Assembly (NCBI GenBank): GCA_947385505.1
Contig: CANDLP010000208.1
Location: 1 to 5,067 of the forward strand
DNA length: 5,067 nucleotides
DNA from: an uncultured Clostridia bacterium
GTDB lineage: Bacteria; Bacillota; Clostridia; Oscillospirales; Ruminococcaceae
Direction: 5' to 3'
Shown here: positions 1 to 5,067 of the stretch, piece by piece
Numbering within the stretch: the first letter of the stretch is position 1
Layout of the letters: each line of letters opens with the position of its first letter
Notes under the pieces: generated by a model
What the model saw: the letters and a program-made list of their open reading frames with translations, nothing else
Database searches by the model: none
Told to the model about the DNA's origin: nothing
Translations under genes and position numbers: made by a program

Positions 1-849
1 ATAAATATCCGCGCCGTCTCTTTCTAAATTCAGCTCGGTTAATAGGTTCCTTATTTCATCCTTTGGAAGAGTTTCGGCGCTCTCGGTGAAAAAAGTCCTG
101 CATTCGGCGGCGCAAAGCTGTACCAGTTTAGCGGTATTGCTGCTTTCAGCACCTCCCGCCACGATCATAATATCACTTTTTTTTGCTAAATCTTCCGCCT
201 CGTTTTGCCTTTCGGCAGTCGCTTTACATATTGTATCAAAAATTTGCAGATTTGTACAGTGTTTTTTGATAATTTTTTTATATTCTATCCATTTTGCTAA
301 TTGATAGGTAGTCTGAGCTACTAAAATTAGTGCATTTTGCACAAAGCGTTTGTCAGAAACAAGCAGATTTATATCCTCAAAACTGTTGACGATCCGACAT
401 TCGGTAAAACAATGCCCTTTTATTCCCGCTACTTCCGGATGAGAGGGATCGCCCGCTATTATTACACAGGCGCCTTTTTCGCTTTTTTCTCTGACAATCC
501 GATGAATATTTGCAACAAAAGGACAGGTAGCGTCCATAAACTCGATTTGAAGTCTTGCAAGTTCGTCATAGACGGCTTGTCCCACTCCGTGGCTTCTTAT
601 TATTACTTTTTTGCCGTAAGGAATTTCACCAAGATTTTCCGCGGGTTTTACTCCGCGCTTTTCCAGATCGGATATAACAAAAGGATTGTGTATAAGATGT
701 CCTAAAGTATAGCCGCCGCCCTCTTCAGCAAGCTTGTCCGCATAGCCGATGGCTCTTTTTACGCCGAAGCAGAAACCCGCCGTTGAAGCAACGGTAATAT
801 GAATATTGCCAATATTTCTGCCGCCGTTTCCGCCGGCGAAGGTACTCAC
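1..849 (-). CDS. ispH: 4-hydroxy-3-methylbut-2-enyl diphosphate reductase, 3' end missing
   Basis: IspH (LytB) is the [4Fe-4S] enzyme that reduces HMBPP to IPP and DMAPP, the last step of the MEP isoprenoid pathway, in the cytoplasm. I translated 283 uninterrupted codons. The three cluster cysteines are present: C27 in AGFCFGVKRA, C109 in DATCPF and C208 in FDTICKAT. Substrate-pocket motifs are also seen: H54 in LIHNP, H137 and E139 in SHPEV, the TT pair at 180-181 and SSNT at 236-239. The frame is open to the window edge, so the usual C-terminal AGAS-type segment is missing. Whether a ribosomal protein S1 domain follows, as in some clostridia, cannot be seen. The GTG start is chosen because GGAGG lies 7 nt upstream and the codon overlaps the plsC stop (GTGA), indicating translational coupling. 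An in-frame ATG at 894 lacks a good ribosome site. The N-terminus carries roughly 15 more residues than usual before the first cysteine. Several extra cysteines occur (C128, C147, C151, C198, C246, C250). The family call is very secure. Confidence 0.96.
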   Translation of the reverse strand, partial: MSTFAGGNGGRNIGNIHITVASTAGFCFGVKRAIGYADKLAEEGGGYTLGHLIHNPFVISDLEKRGVKPAENLGEIPYGKKVIIRSHGVGQAVYDELARLQIEFMDATCPFVANIHRIVREKSEKGACVIIAGDPSHPEVAGIKGHCFTECRIVNSFEDINLLVSDKRFVQNALILVAQTTYQLAKWIEYKKIIKKHCTNLQIFDTICKATAERQNEAEDLAKKSDIMIVAGGAESSNTAKLVQLCAAECRTFFTESAETLPKDEIRNLLTELNLERDGADIY

Positions 850-1484
850 AAAAGCGCCTCCGTTCCGGGAACGGGAATATGATATTCCTCGCATATCAGC
901 TTCTGCAAAGCGCAGATATTATCTGTAATAAGTGAAGCAACCGCTTTTATGCGCTTTCTGTCGTTGATATCCTCTATGGCTGTTTTATCGGAGGAAATCA
1001 TTTCACCCACCGCGACGGTACAATTACGTTTTTTTCCGTTCGCTCCGTACATAATACATACGGGAACAATGGGCGCGTTAGCCTTTCCCGCTATCAATGC
1101 CACTCCGGACTTTGCTCTGGCTATGACTCCGTCCTTTGAACGGGTGCCTTCGGGGAAAATAACGAATATCCTGTTTTTTTCTATATCATTAACGGCTCTC
1201 TCTATTGCCGCGCCGTCCTTTGCACCGCGAACCACGGGAAAAGCGCCGCATTTAGTGATGAGCCATGCGAAAAGCTTGTTTTTAAACAGCTCGCTTTTTG
1301 CCATAAAGCTGAATCTTCCTTTAAACACCGCCGCGATAACCGGAGGATCGGAATATGTGAGATGATTGCTCGCCACAATAAAGCCGCCGTTTTGAGAAGG
1401 GATATTTTCGGGGTTAAGAACTGTCATTTTAAATTTCAGATGCCTAAACCAGATCTCCACCAATTTTCTGAAAAACATATACAT
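846..1484 (-). CDS. plsC: 1-acyl-sn-glycerol-3-phosphate acyltransferase (PlsC family)
   Basis: The product is a 212-residue glycerophospholipid acyltransferase. The family transfers a fatty acyl group to the sn-2 position of lysophosphatidic acid to make phosphatidic acid at the inner face of the membrane. Visible motifs are NHLTYSD with the catalytic H41 and D46 (HX4D), GAFPVVRG at about 80-87, FPEGTRS at 110-116 with the phosphate-binding Glu and Arg, and APIVPV at 137-142. The length is typical of the short soluble or peripheral clostridial type. The N-terminus is basic and aromatic (MYMFFRKLVEIWFRHLKFK), suited to membrane association. An upstream in-frame stop (1503-1505) makes ATG 1484 the first possible start; ATG 1478 is an alternative, and the ribosome site is weak (GGTG). 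The gene follows cmk by 40 nt and overlaps ispH by 4 nt, so it belongs to the same operon. Acyl-donor preference cannot be read from sequence. Confidence 0.94.
   Translation of the reverse strand: MYMFFRKLVEIWFRHLKFKMTVLNPENIPSQNGGFIVASNHLTYSDPPVIAAVFKGRFSFMAKSELFKNKLFAWLITKCGAFPVVRGAKDGAAIERAVNDIEKNRIFVIFPEGTRSKDGVIARAKSGVALIAGKANAPIVPVCIMYGANGKKRNCTVAVGEMISSDKTAIEDINDRKRIKAVASLITDNICALQKLICEEYHIPVPGTEALL
857..861 (-). promoter_or_regulatory. Shine-Dalgarno site that sets the ispH GTG start
   Basis: The minus strand reads GGAGG, then 7 nt, then GTG at 849. The site lies inside the last codons of plsC. It favours the GTG over the upstream in-frame ATG at 894, whose 5' side has no comparable purine run. 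Confidence 0.8.
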
Positions 1485-1524
1485 AGCATTGCACCGGCTT
1501 TTTCATTATTTTGTCGTTTATAGT

Positions 1525-2205
1525 CTATTCTTTCTCCGCCGCCGCTCTTGCCAGCTCAGTGACTTTTTGCACCGACTGTTCAAAGTCCAGATCGGAAGTA
1601 TCCAGGAGCACAGCGTCCTCAGCCATTTTAAGCGGGGAGACCGCTCGGTGGCTGTCCTGATAATCTCTTCGGTTAAGATCGTTGAGCACCTGCTCTAATG
1701 TAGTGTCCACGCCTTTTTCAGCCAATTCCTTAAAGCGTCTTTTCGCCCTTATTTCGGGGCTTGCGGTTATAAATATTTTAACCTGGGCTGAAGGGAGCAC
1801 TACTGTTCCTATATCTCGCCCGTCCATAAGAACGTTGTTCTTTTTTGCAATATTTCTTTGAAGGTCAAGGAGAAAATCTCTCACTGCGGGAATTGGTGAA
1901 ACCGAGCTTGCCGCCATTGAAATTTCGGGCTTTCTGATTTCTTCCGAAACGTCCTCGCCGCATAAAAATATTTTTTGTTCCCCGTCTATAAGCTTAGGCT
2001 CCACCGTTATTTCGGGGAGCAGAGCCTCCACCTTTTCTTTATAGTCCGCGTCACCGTCGCATATGCCTTTTCTTATCGTATACAGAGCAACCCCTCTGTA
2101 CAAAGCGCCCGTATCCGCATAAATAAATCCGAGCCGTTTTGCGCTTTCTCTTGCAACACTGCTTTTTCCCGCACCCACGGGTCCGTCGATTGCCACTGAG
2201 ATCAT
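1525..2205 (-). CDS. cmk: (d)CMP kinase
   Basis: Cytidylate kinase phosphorylates CMP and dCMP with ATP, feeding CTP/dCTP synthesis and recycling CMP released by phospholipid synthesis. The 226-residue product matches the usual family length. It begins MISVAIDGPVGAGKSS, with the P-loop GPVGAGKS at 8-15. DTGALYRG follows at 31-38 (nucleotide-monophosphate site), DGRDIGT at 128-134, an Arg-rich LID segment RAKRRFKEL at 153-161, and the C-terminal RDYQDSHRAVSPL block (180-192) typical of Cmk. The ATG at 2205 is preferred to the ATG at 2229: AAGGGG lies 9 nt before 2205, the protein then starts directly at the first beta strand, and 2229 has no ribosome site. The longer reading would only add MKIKGINK. 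The gene ends with TAG and is first in an operon with plsC and ispH. Confidence 0.95.
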   Translation of the reverse strand: MISVAIDGPVGAGKSSVARESAKRLGFIYADTGALYRGVALYTIRKGICDGDADYKEKVEALLPEITVEPKLIDGEQKIFLCGEDVSEEIRKPEISMAASSVSPIPAVRDFLLDLQRNIAKKNNVLMDGRDIGTVVLPSAQVKIFITASPEIRAKRRFKELAEKGVDTTLEQVLNDLNRRDYQDSHRAVSPLKMAEDAVLLDTSDLDFEQSVQKVTELARAAAEKE

Positions 2206-2349
2206 CTTGTTAATCCCCTTAATCTTCATTTACATGTTAGGGACAATAAAATACTCCCCAAAATTACGAAATAATCACGCAATATAAAAAATACGATAAT
2301 AAACGCTTTAACTGAAATGAAAAGAATATTTCTCTCTTTTAACGTAATA
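2206..2349 (-). other. cmk 5' leader, no recognised structure
   Basis: This is the inferred untranslated leader of about 140 nt between the expected transcription start and cmk. It is AT-rich. I see no riboswitch consensus, T-box sequence, attenuator hairpin or credible small ORF. The only assigned element is the ribosome site at 2215-2220. Confidence 0.4.
2215..2220 (-). promoter_or_regulatory. Shine-Dalgarno site for cmk
   Basis: AAGGGG on the minus strand sits 9 nt before the ATG at 2205. It decides against the longer reading from the ATG at 2229, which would place this site inside the coding region. Confidence 0.7.
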
Positions 2350-2355
2350 TGGATT

Positions 2356-2384
2356 ATTATAGCATAAAAATTATTTTTCCGCAA
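2356..2384 (-). promoter_or_regulatory. sigma-A-type promoter with extended -10, for cmk-plsC-ispH
   Basis: On the minus strand, TTGCGG (2379-2384) is followed by a 17-bp spacer and a perfect TATAAT (2356-2361). TGC directly upstream of the -10 makes an extended -10 (TGnTATAAT). The -35 keeps only TTG of the consensus, which an extended -10 commonly tolerates. Transcription would start near 2349. The promoter lies downstream of the palindromic element, so cmk expression does not need read-through from the flavoprotein gene. Confidence 0.72.
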
Positions 2385-2438
2385 GTTCTTTCACAAAATT
2401 TTTAAAAATTCTTTAGGCGTTTTTTGACATTTTTTTCG

Positions 2439-2449
2439 CGTGGAATAAG
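2439..2449 (-). repeat. flanking direct repeat, copy downstream of the palindrome
   Basis: The minus strand reads CTTATTCCACG, identical to 2645-2655 inside the flavoprotein gene. The match resumes after a one-base gap as CGAAA. It is a candidate target-site duplication of the palindromic element and lies 7 bp from the element's terminal repeat. Confidence 0.55.
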
Positions 2450-2456
2450 GAAATTT

Positions 2457-2624
2457 CTCAGAACCTGTCTTCACAAGATTTGTGCGTGAATTTTCGAGCA
2501 AATTTTGTCGGAGACAAGGCAAATTTTCGCAGGCTTGCTGTTGCAAGTCAAGAAAATTTAACGCAGTAATCGGCAGAATTTGCCGAAAAGATGCGTGCAA
2601 TATCTTGTGAAGACAGATTCTTAG
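2457..2624. repeat. 168-bp imperfect palindrome, MITE-like element
   Basis: The terminal inverted repeats are 2457-2479 and 2602-2624, matching at 21 of 23 positions around GAAYCTGTCTTCACAAGAT. Comparing the two full 84-bp arms without gaps gives 51 matches by my hand count, with well-matched blocks near 2490-2506 and its partner. The symmetry centre at 2540/2541 falls in a small hairpin, CTTGC-TGTT-GCAAG (2534-2547). Each arm carries another short hairpin: TTGTC-GGA-GACAA (2505-2517) and CGGCA-GAATT-TGCCG (2571-2585). GCAAATTTT recurs at 2498 and 2519. No credible protein is encoded; a 69-codon minus-strand reading across it resembles no protein I know. The right terminus overlaps the stop codon of the flavoprotein gene. 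It is most likely a non-autonomous mobile or extragenic palindromic repeat; transcribed, it could also act as a large RNA hairpin. Copy number elsewhere is unknown. Confidence 0.75.
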
Positions 2625-3847
2625 CTAAGAGCTGAGACTTTCGCCGTGGAATAAGCTATCTGCAAATTAAAGCCTCCGGTAAAGCCCGAAACGTCGATAA
2701 TCTCTCCGGCGAAGTAAAGCCCTTTAATCAGCTTTGACTGCATATCCGAAGGATTTATCTCCTTTACGGAAATGCCTCCGTCGGTGATTATAGCTTCCTT
2801 TACAGGGCGAAAAGCCTTTATTTGAAGTTTAAAGCGCTTAAGCGCCGAAAGAATGGATTTCCTTTCCTTCAAGGTTATTTCTCCCGCCTTTTTGTCTTCT
2901 CTCACTCCCGCTTCGCGTATAATTGCAGCTGCCATTTTTTCGGGTAAAAGCGTCCGTATTACGTCGAAAGCCGTTTTTGAGGGCGCTGCGGCTATTTCTC
3001 TTTGAAGCCGCAGATCAAGCTTTTTTTCATCAAGTGCGGGCTTAAAATCGATTAAAACCGTATACCTGCCCTCGGTTATCCTGTCAATGCGGGAAGAGGC
3101 GCTGAGCGTAAGCGGCCCGCCTATACCGAAGCGTTCAAAAGAAAACTCCCCCTGTTCCGAAAAAATTTTCTTGTTTTTTTCGTTGTCAAACAAGGTAAAC
3201 AAAGCGTTTTTTATATTAAGACCTGCCATTGGGAGGCAGTCTTCCACCGTTTCCAGAGGTACAAGCGATGGTGAAAGCCGGGTTACGGTGTGGCCAAGCT
3301 CCTCTGCCATTCTATAACCGTCTCCGGTGGATCCCGTAGCGGGGTATGACATTCCTCCGGTTGCCAGAATAACCTTGCCGCCCGCAATAAAGCCTTTTTC
3401 GGTTTTAACGCCGCTTACTCTTTTTTCGTTTGGGCAGCAGTCTATCTTTACCGCTCTGTCCCTTATTATCTTTACGCCAAGCCGTTTTGTTTCCCCGGTG
3501 AGGGCGTTTACTATATCCGAAGCCTTATCGGAAACCGGAAACACTCTGTTTCCCCTTTCTGTTTTTAAAGGCACGCCGAGAGATTCGATAAAATCCATAC
3601 AGTCTTTTGAATCGAATCTGGATATTGCGCTGTACAAAAATGAAGAGTTTCGGGGAATATTTTTTAAAAAGGTCTCCTTGTCACAGGCGTTGGTTATGTT
3701 GCAGCGTCCTTTTCCCGTTATGGCAAGTTTTTTTCCAAGCCGGCCGTTTGGCTCTATAACAATAGTTTCGCTGCCGTTTCTCGCTGAAAATATTGCGGAA
3801 AAACAGCCTGCCGCACCGCCGCCGATAATAATTGTTTTGTTATTCAT
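2621..3847 (-). CDS. HI0933-family FAD-dependent oxidoreductase (aminoacetone-oxidase-like)
   Basis: The product is a 408-residue flavoprotein. The N-terminal FAD-binding Rossmann motif GGGAAG (9-14) has its acidic partner E32 at the end of the second strand. GKGRCNITN (45-53) is the family signature. ATGGMSYPATGSTGDGY (162-178) follows, then the C-terminal block DGGISVKEINPSDMQSK (356-372) and GLYFAGEIIDVSGFTGGFN (376-394), which completes the FAD site. The family is often annotated as an NAD(P)/FAD-dependent oxidoreductase or aminoacetone oxidase; its physiological substrate is poorly known, so I do not assign one. The ATG at 3847 is 18 nt after the stop of the regulator gene, implying co-transcription; the ribosome site is weak (GGTAA). 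The C-terminus is odd: the last residues (VSALS) and the TAA stop lie against or within the edge of the palindromic element, so the native tail may have been replaced. The conserved core appears intact, so the enzyme is probably functional. Confidence 0.92.
   Translation of the reverse strand: MNNKTIIIGGGAAGCFSAIFSARNGSETIVIEPNGRLGKKLAITGKGRCNITNACDKETFLKNIPRNSSFLYSAISRFDSKDCMDFIESLGVPLKTERGNRVFPVSDKASDIVNALTGETKRLGVKIIRDRAVKIDCCPNEKRVSGVKTEKGFIAGGKVILATGGMSYPATGSTGDGYRMAEELGHTVTRLSPSLVPLETVEDCLPMAGLNIKNALFTLFDNEKNKKIFSEQGEFSFERFGIGGPLTLSASSRIDRITEGRYTVLIDFKPALDEKKLDLRLQREIAAAPSKTAFDVIRTLLPEKMAAAIIREAGVREDKKAGEITLKERKSILSALKRFKLQIKAFRPVKEAIITDGGISVKEINPSDMQSKLIKGLYFAGEIIDVSGFTGGFNLQIAYSTAKVSALS
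2645..2655 (-). repeat. flanking direct repeat, copy inside the flavoprotein 3' end
   Basis: The minus strand reads CTTATTCCACG followed by GCGAAA, encoding part of AYSTAK near the C-terminus. It lies 20 bp from the terminal inverted repeat on this side. Together with 2439-2449 it brackets the 168-bp palindrome. Confidence 0.55.
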
Positions 3848-3865
3848 ATTTGTTACCGTAAAAAC

Positions 3866-4756
3866 TTATTTCAATTCCGTATAAACTCCGTTTTCATCCC
3901 AAATCTCTTCAAGGCGTTTCAGTGTGGTTTCAATGGTATCCCTTCTTTTAAGTCCTACCGCCGCAATTATGGCATTTATAAGGCTAAGCGGAGCAACAAG
4001 GCTGTCCGCGAAGCTTACCATATCGCTTTTTGCCAGCAGCACATGATCGGCAATCTCGCCCAGCGGGGATCCCATGCTGTCGGTTATGGCTATCACCTTC
4101 GCGCCGTGGGAAGCCGCATATCTGGCGGCGTTGGTTGTGCTTATGCAGTAACGCGGAAAGCTGAAGCCGATAAAAACGTCGTTATGGGCTATTCTTATTA
4201 GCTGCTGGTATATTCCGCTGTCGTTTATCGCCTGTACAAAATGCACGTTGTTAAAAATGAGCTGAAAGTAGTTGTCCATAAATCTTGCAAGGGTATTGCT
4301 GCTCATTGCGCCGAAAATATAAATGTTGTCCGCCGTAAGTATACGATCCACCGCCGCCTCAAAAGCGGCCTCTTCTATCATCATAACAGTGGCCTTAATT
4401 CTTTCAACATCCTGAAGCAGAACGCTTTTCAGTACGTTTTCGGGGTCTATTCTGTGATTGGTAATATCCAGCCTTTGGAGAGCGGTAAGTCTGGTTTTGC
4501 TGTAACTCTGAAGATCCTTCTGCATTTCGGGGTAGCCTTCGTAGCCCATTTCTATGGCGAACCTTACTACGGTGCTTTCGCTTACCCCTACGGCATTGCC
4601 CAATTTTAAAGCGGTCATATAGGCCGCTTGCTCATAGTGGTTAGTTATAAATCCTCCGATAAGACGCTGACTTTTTGAAAACTCCGCCGTCCTCTCGTTT
4701 ATTTTTGATATAAGGCTGCTCTGCTCTTGATTGTCTGTTTTGCATTGTGTTTCCAT
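3866..4756 (-). CDS. MurR/RpiR-family transcriptional regulator
   Basis: The 296-residue protein has the two-part RpiR layout. An N-terminal helix-turn-helix domain covers about 10-90, with the core TALKLGNAVGVSESTVVRFA at 48-67 followed by the usual GYEGYPE. A C-terminal SIS (sugar isomerase) domain covers about 135-250, including IYIFGAMSSNT (145-155), SFPRYCISTT (199-208), AKVIAITDS (219-227) and SPLGEIADHVLLA (230-242). Such regulators usually bind a phosphorylated sugar and control nearby catabolic genes. Here the usual SxSGxT phosphate-binding loop reads SFPRYCIST, so the ligand may differ. The ATG at 4756 is preferred to 4777: GGGGAG lies 8 nt before it, while 4777 has no ribosome site and would add only MKRGAGE. 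Co-transcription with the flavoprotein gene is likely. Its divergent neighbour, often the real target in this family, is lost at the contig end. Confidence 0.93.
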   Translation of the reverse strand: METQCKTDNQEQSSLISKINERTAEFSKSQRLIGGFITNHYEQAAYMTALKLGNAVGVSESTVVRFAIEMGYEGYPEMQKDLQSYSKTRLTALQRLDITNHRIDPENVLKSVLLQDVERIKATVMMIEEAAFEAAVDRILTADNIYIFGAMSSNTLARFMDNYFQLIFNNVHFVQAINDSGIYQQLIRIAHNDVFIGFSFPRYCISTTNAARYAASHGAKVIAITDSMGSPLGEIADHVLLAKSDMVSFADSLVAPLSLINAIIAAVGLKRRDTIETTLKRLEEIWDENGVYTELK

Positions 4757-4764
4757 CTCGCCTG

Positions 4765-4771
4765 CTCCCCT
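4765..4771 (-). promoter_or_regulatory. Shine-Dalgarno site for the RpiR-family regulator
   Basis: AGGGGAG on the minus strand, 8 nt before ATG 4756. It would fall inside the coding region if translation began at ATG 4777, so it supports the shorter protein. Confidence 0.7.
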
Positions 4772-4780
4772 TTTCATTTA

Positions 4781-4792
4781 GAAAAATTTTCA
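4781..4792. promoter_or_regulatory. candidate operator in the regulator leader
   Basis: GAAAA-A-TTTTC (4781-4791) is a perfect odd palindrome just downstream of the promoter; read with 4792 the minus strand is TGAAAATTTTTC. A related site, TGAA-N4-TTCA, lies at 4815-4826 over the -35. Two similar AT-rich inverted repeats around one promoter would suit autoregulation by the RpiR protein, but such words are common in AT-rich DNA. Confidence 0.25.
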
Positions 4793-4798
4793 CATTAT

Positions 4799-4827
4799 AT
4801 TTTACACCAGATTATGAATTTTTTCAA
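4799..4827 (-). promoter_or_regulatory. sigma-A-type promoter for the regulator-flavoprotein operon
   Basis: On the minus strand, TTGAAA (4822-4827) is separated by 17 bp from TAAAAT (4799-4804); each hexamer is 5 of 6 to consensus. An overlapping perfect TATAAT at 4794-4799 has no good -35 at the proper distance but could also serve. The leader to ATG 4756 would be about 35 nt. Confidence 0.6.
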
Positions 4828-4938
4828 GATGAAAATTGCATTTTTAAAATTTTTCGATTTCGTTGTGTTTTAATTGTATATATTGTCTAAAAACGAATCC
4901 GTTTTTTGCTGTAATTAGTTGAATTTGCAGAAAAACTA

Positions 4939-4967
4939 TTGCTTTTTTCATCAAAATATGATATTAT
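4939..4967 (+). promoter_or_regulatory. candidate divergent promoter reading off the contig end
   Basis: On the plus strand, TTGCTT (4939-4944), a 17-bp spacer and TATTAT (4962-4967), with TGA just upstream of the -10 (extended -10). The -10 lies within a 13-bp perfect odd palindrome, TGATATTATATCA (4959-4971), which could be an operator. No coding region follows before the adapter, so the gene it would drive is missing. Confidence 0.5.
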
Positions 4968-4971
4968 ATCA
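4959..4971. promoter_or_regulatory. 13-bp palindrome over the divergent -10
   Basis: TGATAT-T-ATATCA has two perfect 6-bp arms around one base and covers the -10 hexamer of the rightward promoter. A repressor bound here would block transcription. That the neighbouring RpiR protein binds it is only an inference. Confidence 0.3.
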
Positions 4972-5021
4972 AATAAGAAAAAGCTGCGGAACAGGCGGAT
5001 ACAACGTTTGATTTGCTTTAT

Positions 5022-5067
5022 AGATCGGAAGAGCGTCGTGTAGGGAAAGAGTGTGCACGGACGTGGG
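5022..5067. other. Illumina TruSeq adapter contamination at contig end
   Basis: Positions 5022-5054 match all 33 bases of the standard TruSeq read-2-side adapter trim sequence (begins AGATCGGAAGAGC, ends AAAGAGTGT). The next 8 bases (5055-5062) occupy the place of the i5 index, and GTG at 5063-5065 fits the start of the following constant segment; the last two bases do not fit. This is untrimmed library sequence, not genome. Genomic sequence should be considered to end at or just before 5021. Confidence 0.97.

Noticed and set aside
337..705. 122-codon plus-strand ORF
   Set aside because: It lies opposite the ispH coding frame, which carries all the conserved IspH motifs; it is a shadow.
949..1365. 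138-codon plus-strand ORF
   Set aside because: It is antisense to plsC, including its catalytic motifs, and has no supporting ribosome site or domain.
2206..2229. Longer cmk starting at ATG 2229
   Set aside because: There is no Shine-Dalgarno before 2229, while AAGGGG is correctly placed for ATG 2205, where the family's N-terminus normally begins.
2397..2410. Perfect AT-only palindrome (AATTTTT/AAAAATT) as a terminator
   Set aside because: The stem has no G or C and no distinct U-tract after it, so it would make a weak terminator; it is better read as low-complexity DNA.
2391..2600. 69-codon minus-strand ORF between the flavoprotein and cmk
   Set aside because: It runs through the palindromic repeat and the remnant of the flavoprotein 3' end, has no ribosome site and resembles no protein I know; its tail (PYSTRKK) is explained by the direct repeat.
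2457..2624. The palindromic element as a CRISPR repeat or riboswitch
   Set aside because: It has no regularly spaced repeat units or spacers, and I see no riboswitch consensus; the two-armed symmetry fits an inverted-repeat element instead.
3327..3884. 185-codon plus-strand ORF
   Set aside because: It is antisense to the flavoprotein's FAD-binding region and has no recognisable domain; it is a shadow of a strongly conserved gene.
4241..4609. 122-codon plus-strand ORF
   Set aside because: It is antisense to the RpiR helix-turn-helix and early SIS region, with no features of its own.

Overview
This window looks like a contig end from a low-to-moderate GC member of the Clostridia (Bacillota). 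The evidence is the gene run on the minus strand, FAD-flavoprotein (HI0933 family) > cmk > plsC > ispH, which is a familiar clostridial neighbourhood. Purine-rich Shine-Dalgarno sites, sigma-A-type promoters and AT-rich intergenic DNA fit this. I cannot name a genus from sequence alone.

Layout, right to left in the direction of transcription. At 5022-5067 the sequence is not biological: it is an Illumina TruSeq adapter plus a short tail. At about 4757-5021 lies an intergenic region with a promoter for the leftward regulator gene and a candidate divergent promoter firing rightward into a gene the contig has lost. Next come a MurR/RpiR-family regulator (3866-4756) and, 18 bp downstream, a flavoprotein of the HI0933/aminoacetone-oxidase-like family (2621-3847). 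A gap of about 400 bp follows. It holds a 168-bp imperfect palindrome (2457-2624) flanked by an 11-bp direct repeat, a strong extended -10 promoter (2356-2384) and a leader of about 140 nt. The second operon is cmk (1525-2205), plsC (846-1484) and ispH (1-849). ispH overlaps plsC by a GTGA junction and runs off the left edge.

The second operon combines housekeeping steps: CMP/dCMP phosphorylation, acylation of lysophosphatidate for membrane lipids, and the last step of the MEP isoprenoid pathway. CMP kinase also recycles the CMP released during phospholipid synthesis, so cmk and plsC are linked metabolically. The flavoprotein and regulator form a separate unit, and nothing in the window shows what the regulator senses.

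The most notable non-genic feature is the palindromic element at the 3' end of the flavoprotein gene. Its edge supplies the present stop codon. The sequence beyond it can be read as the displaced original 3' end, with one base missing, which suggests a small non-autonomous mobile element inserted there and replaced the last residues. I found no CRISPR array, tRNA, rRNA or defence system, and no convincing new multi-gene system.
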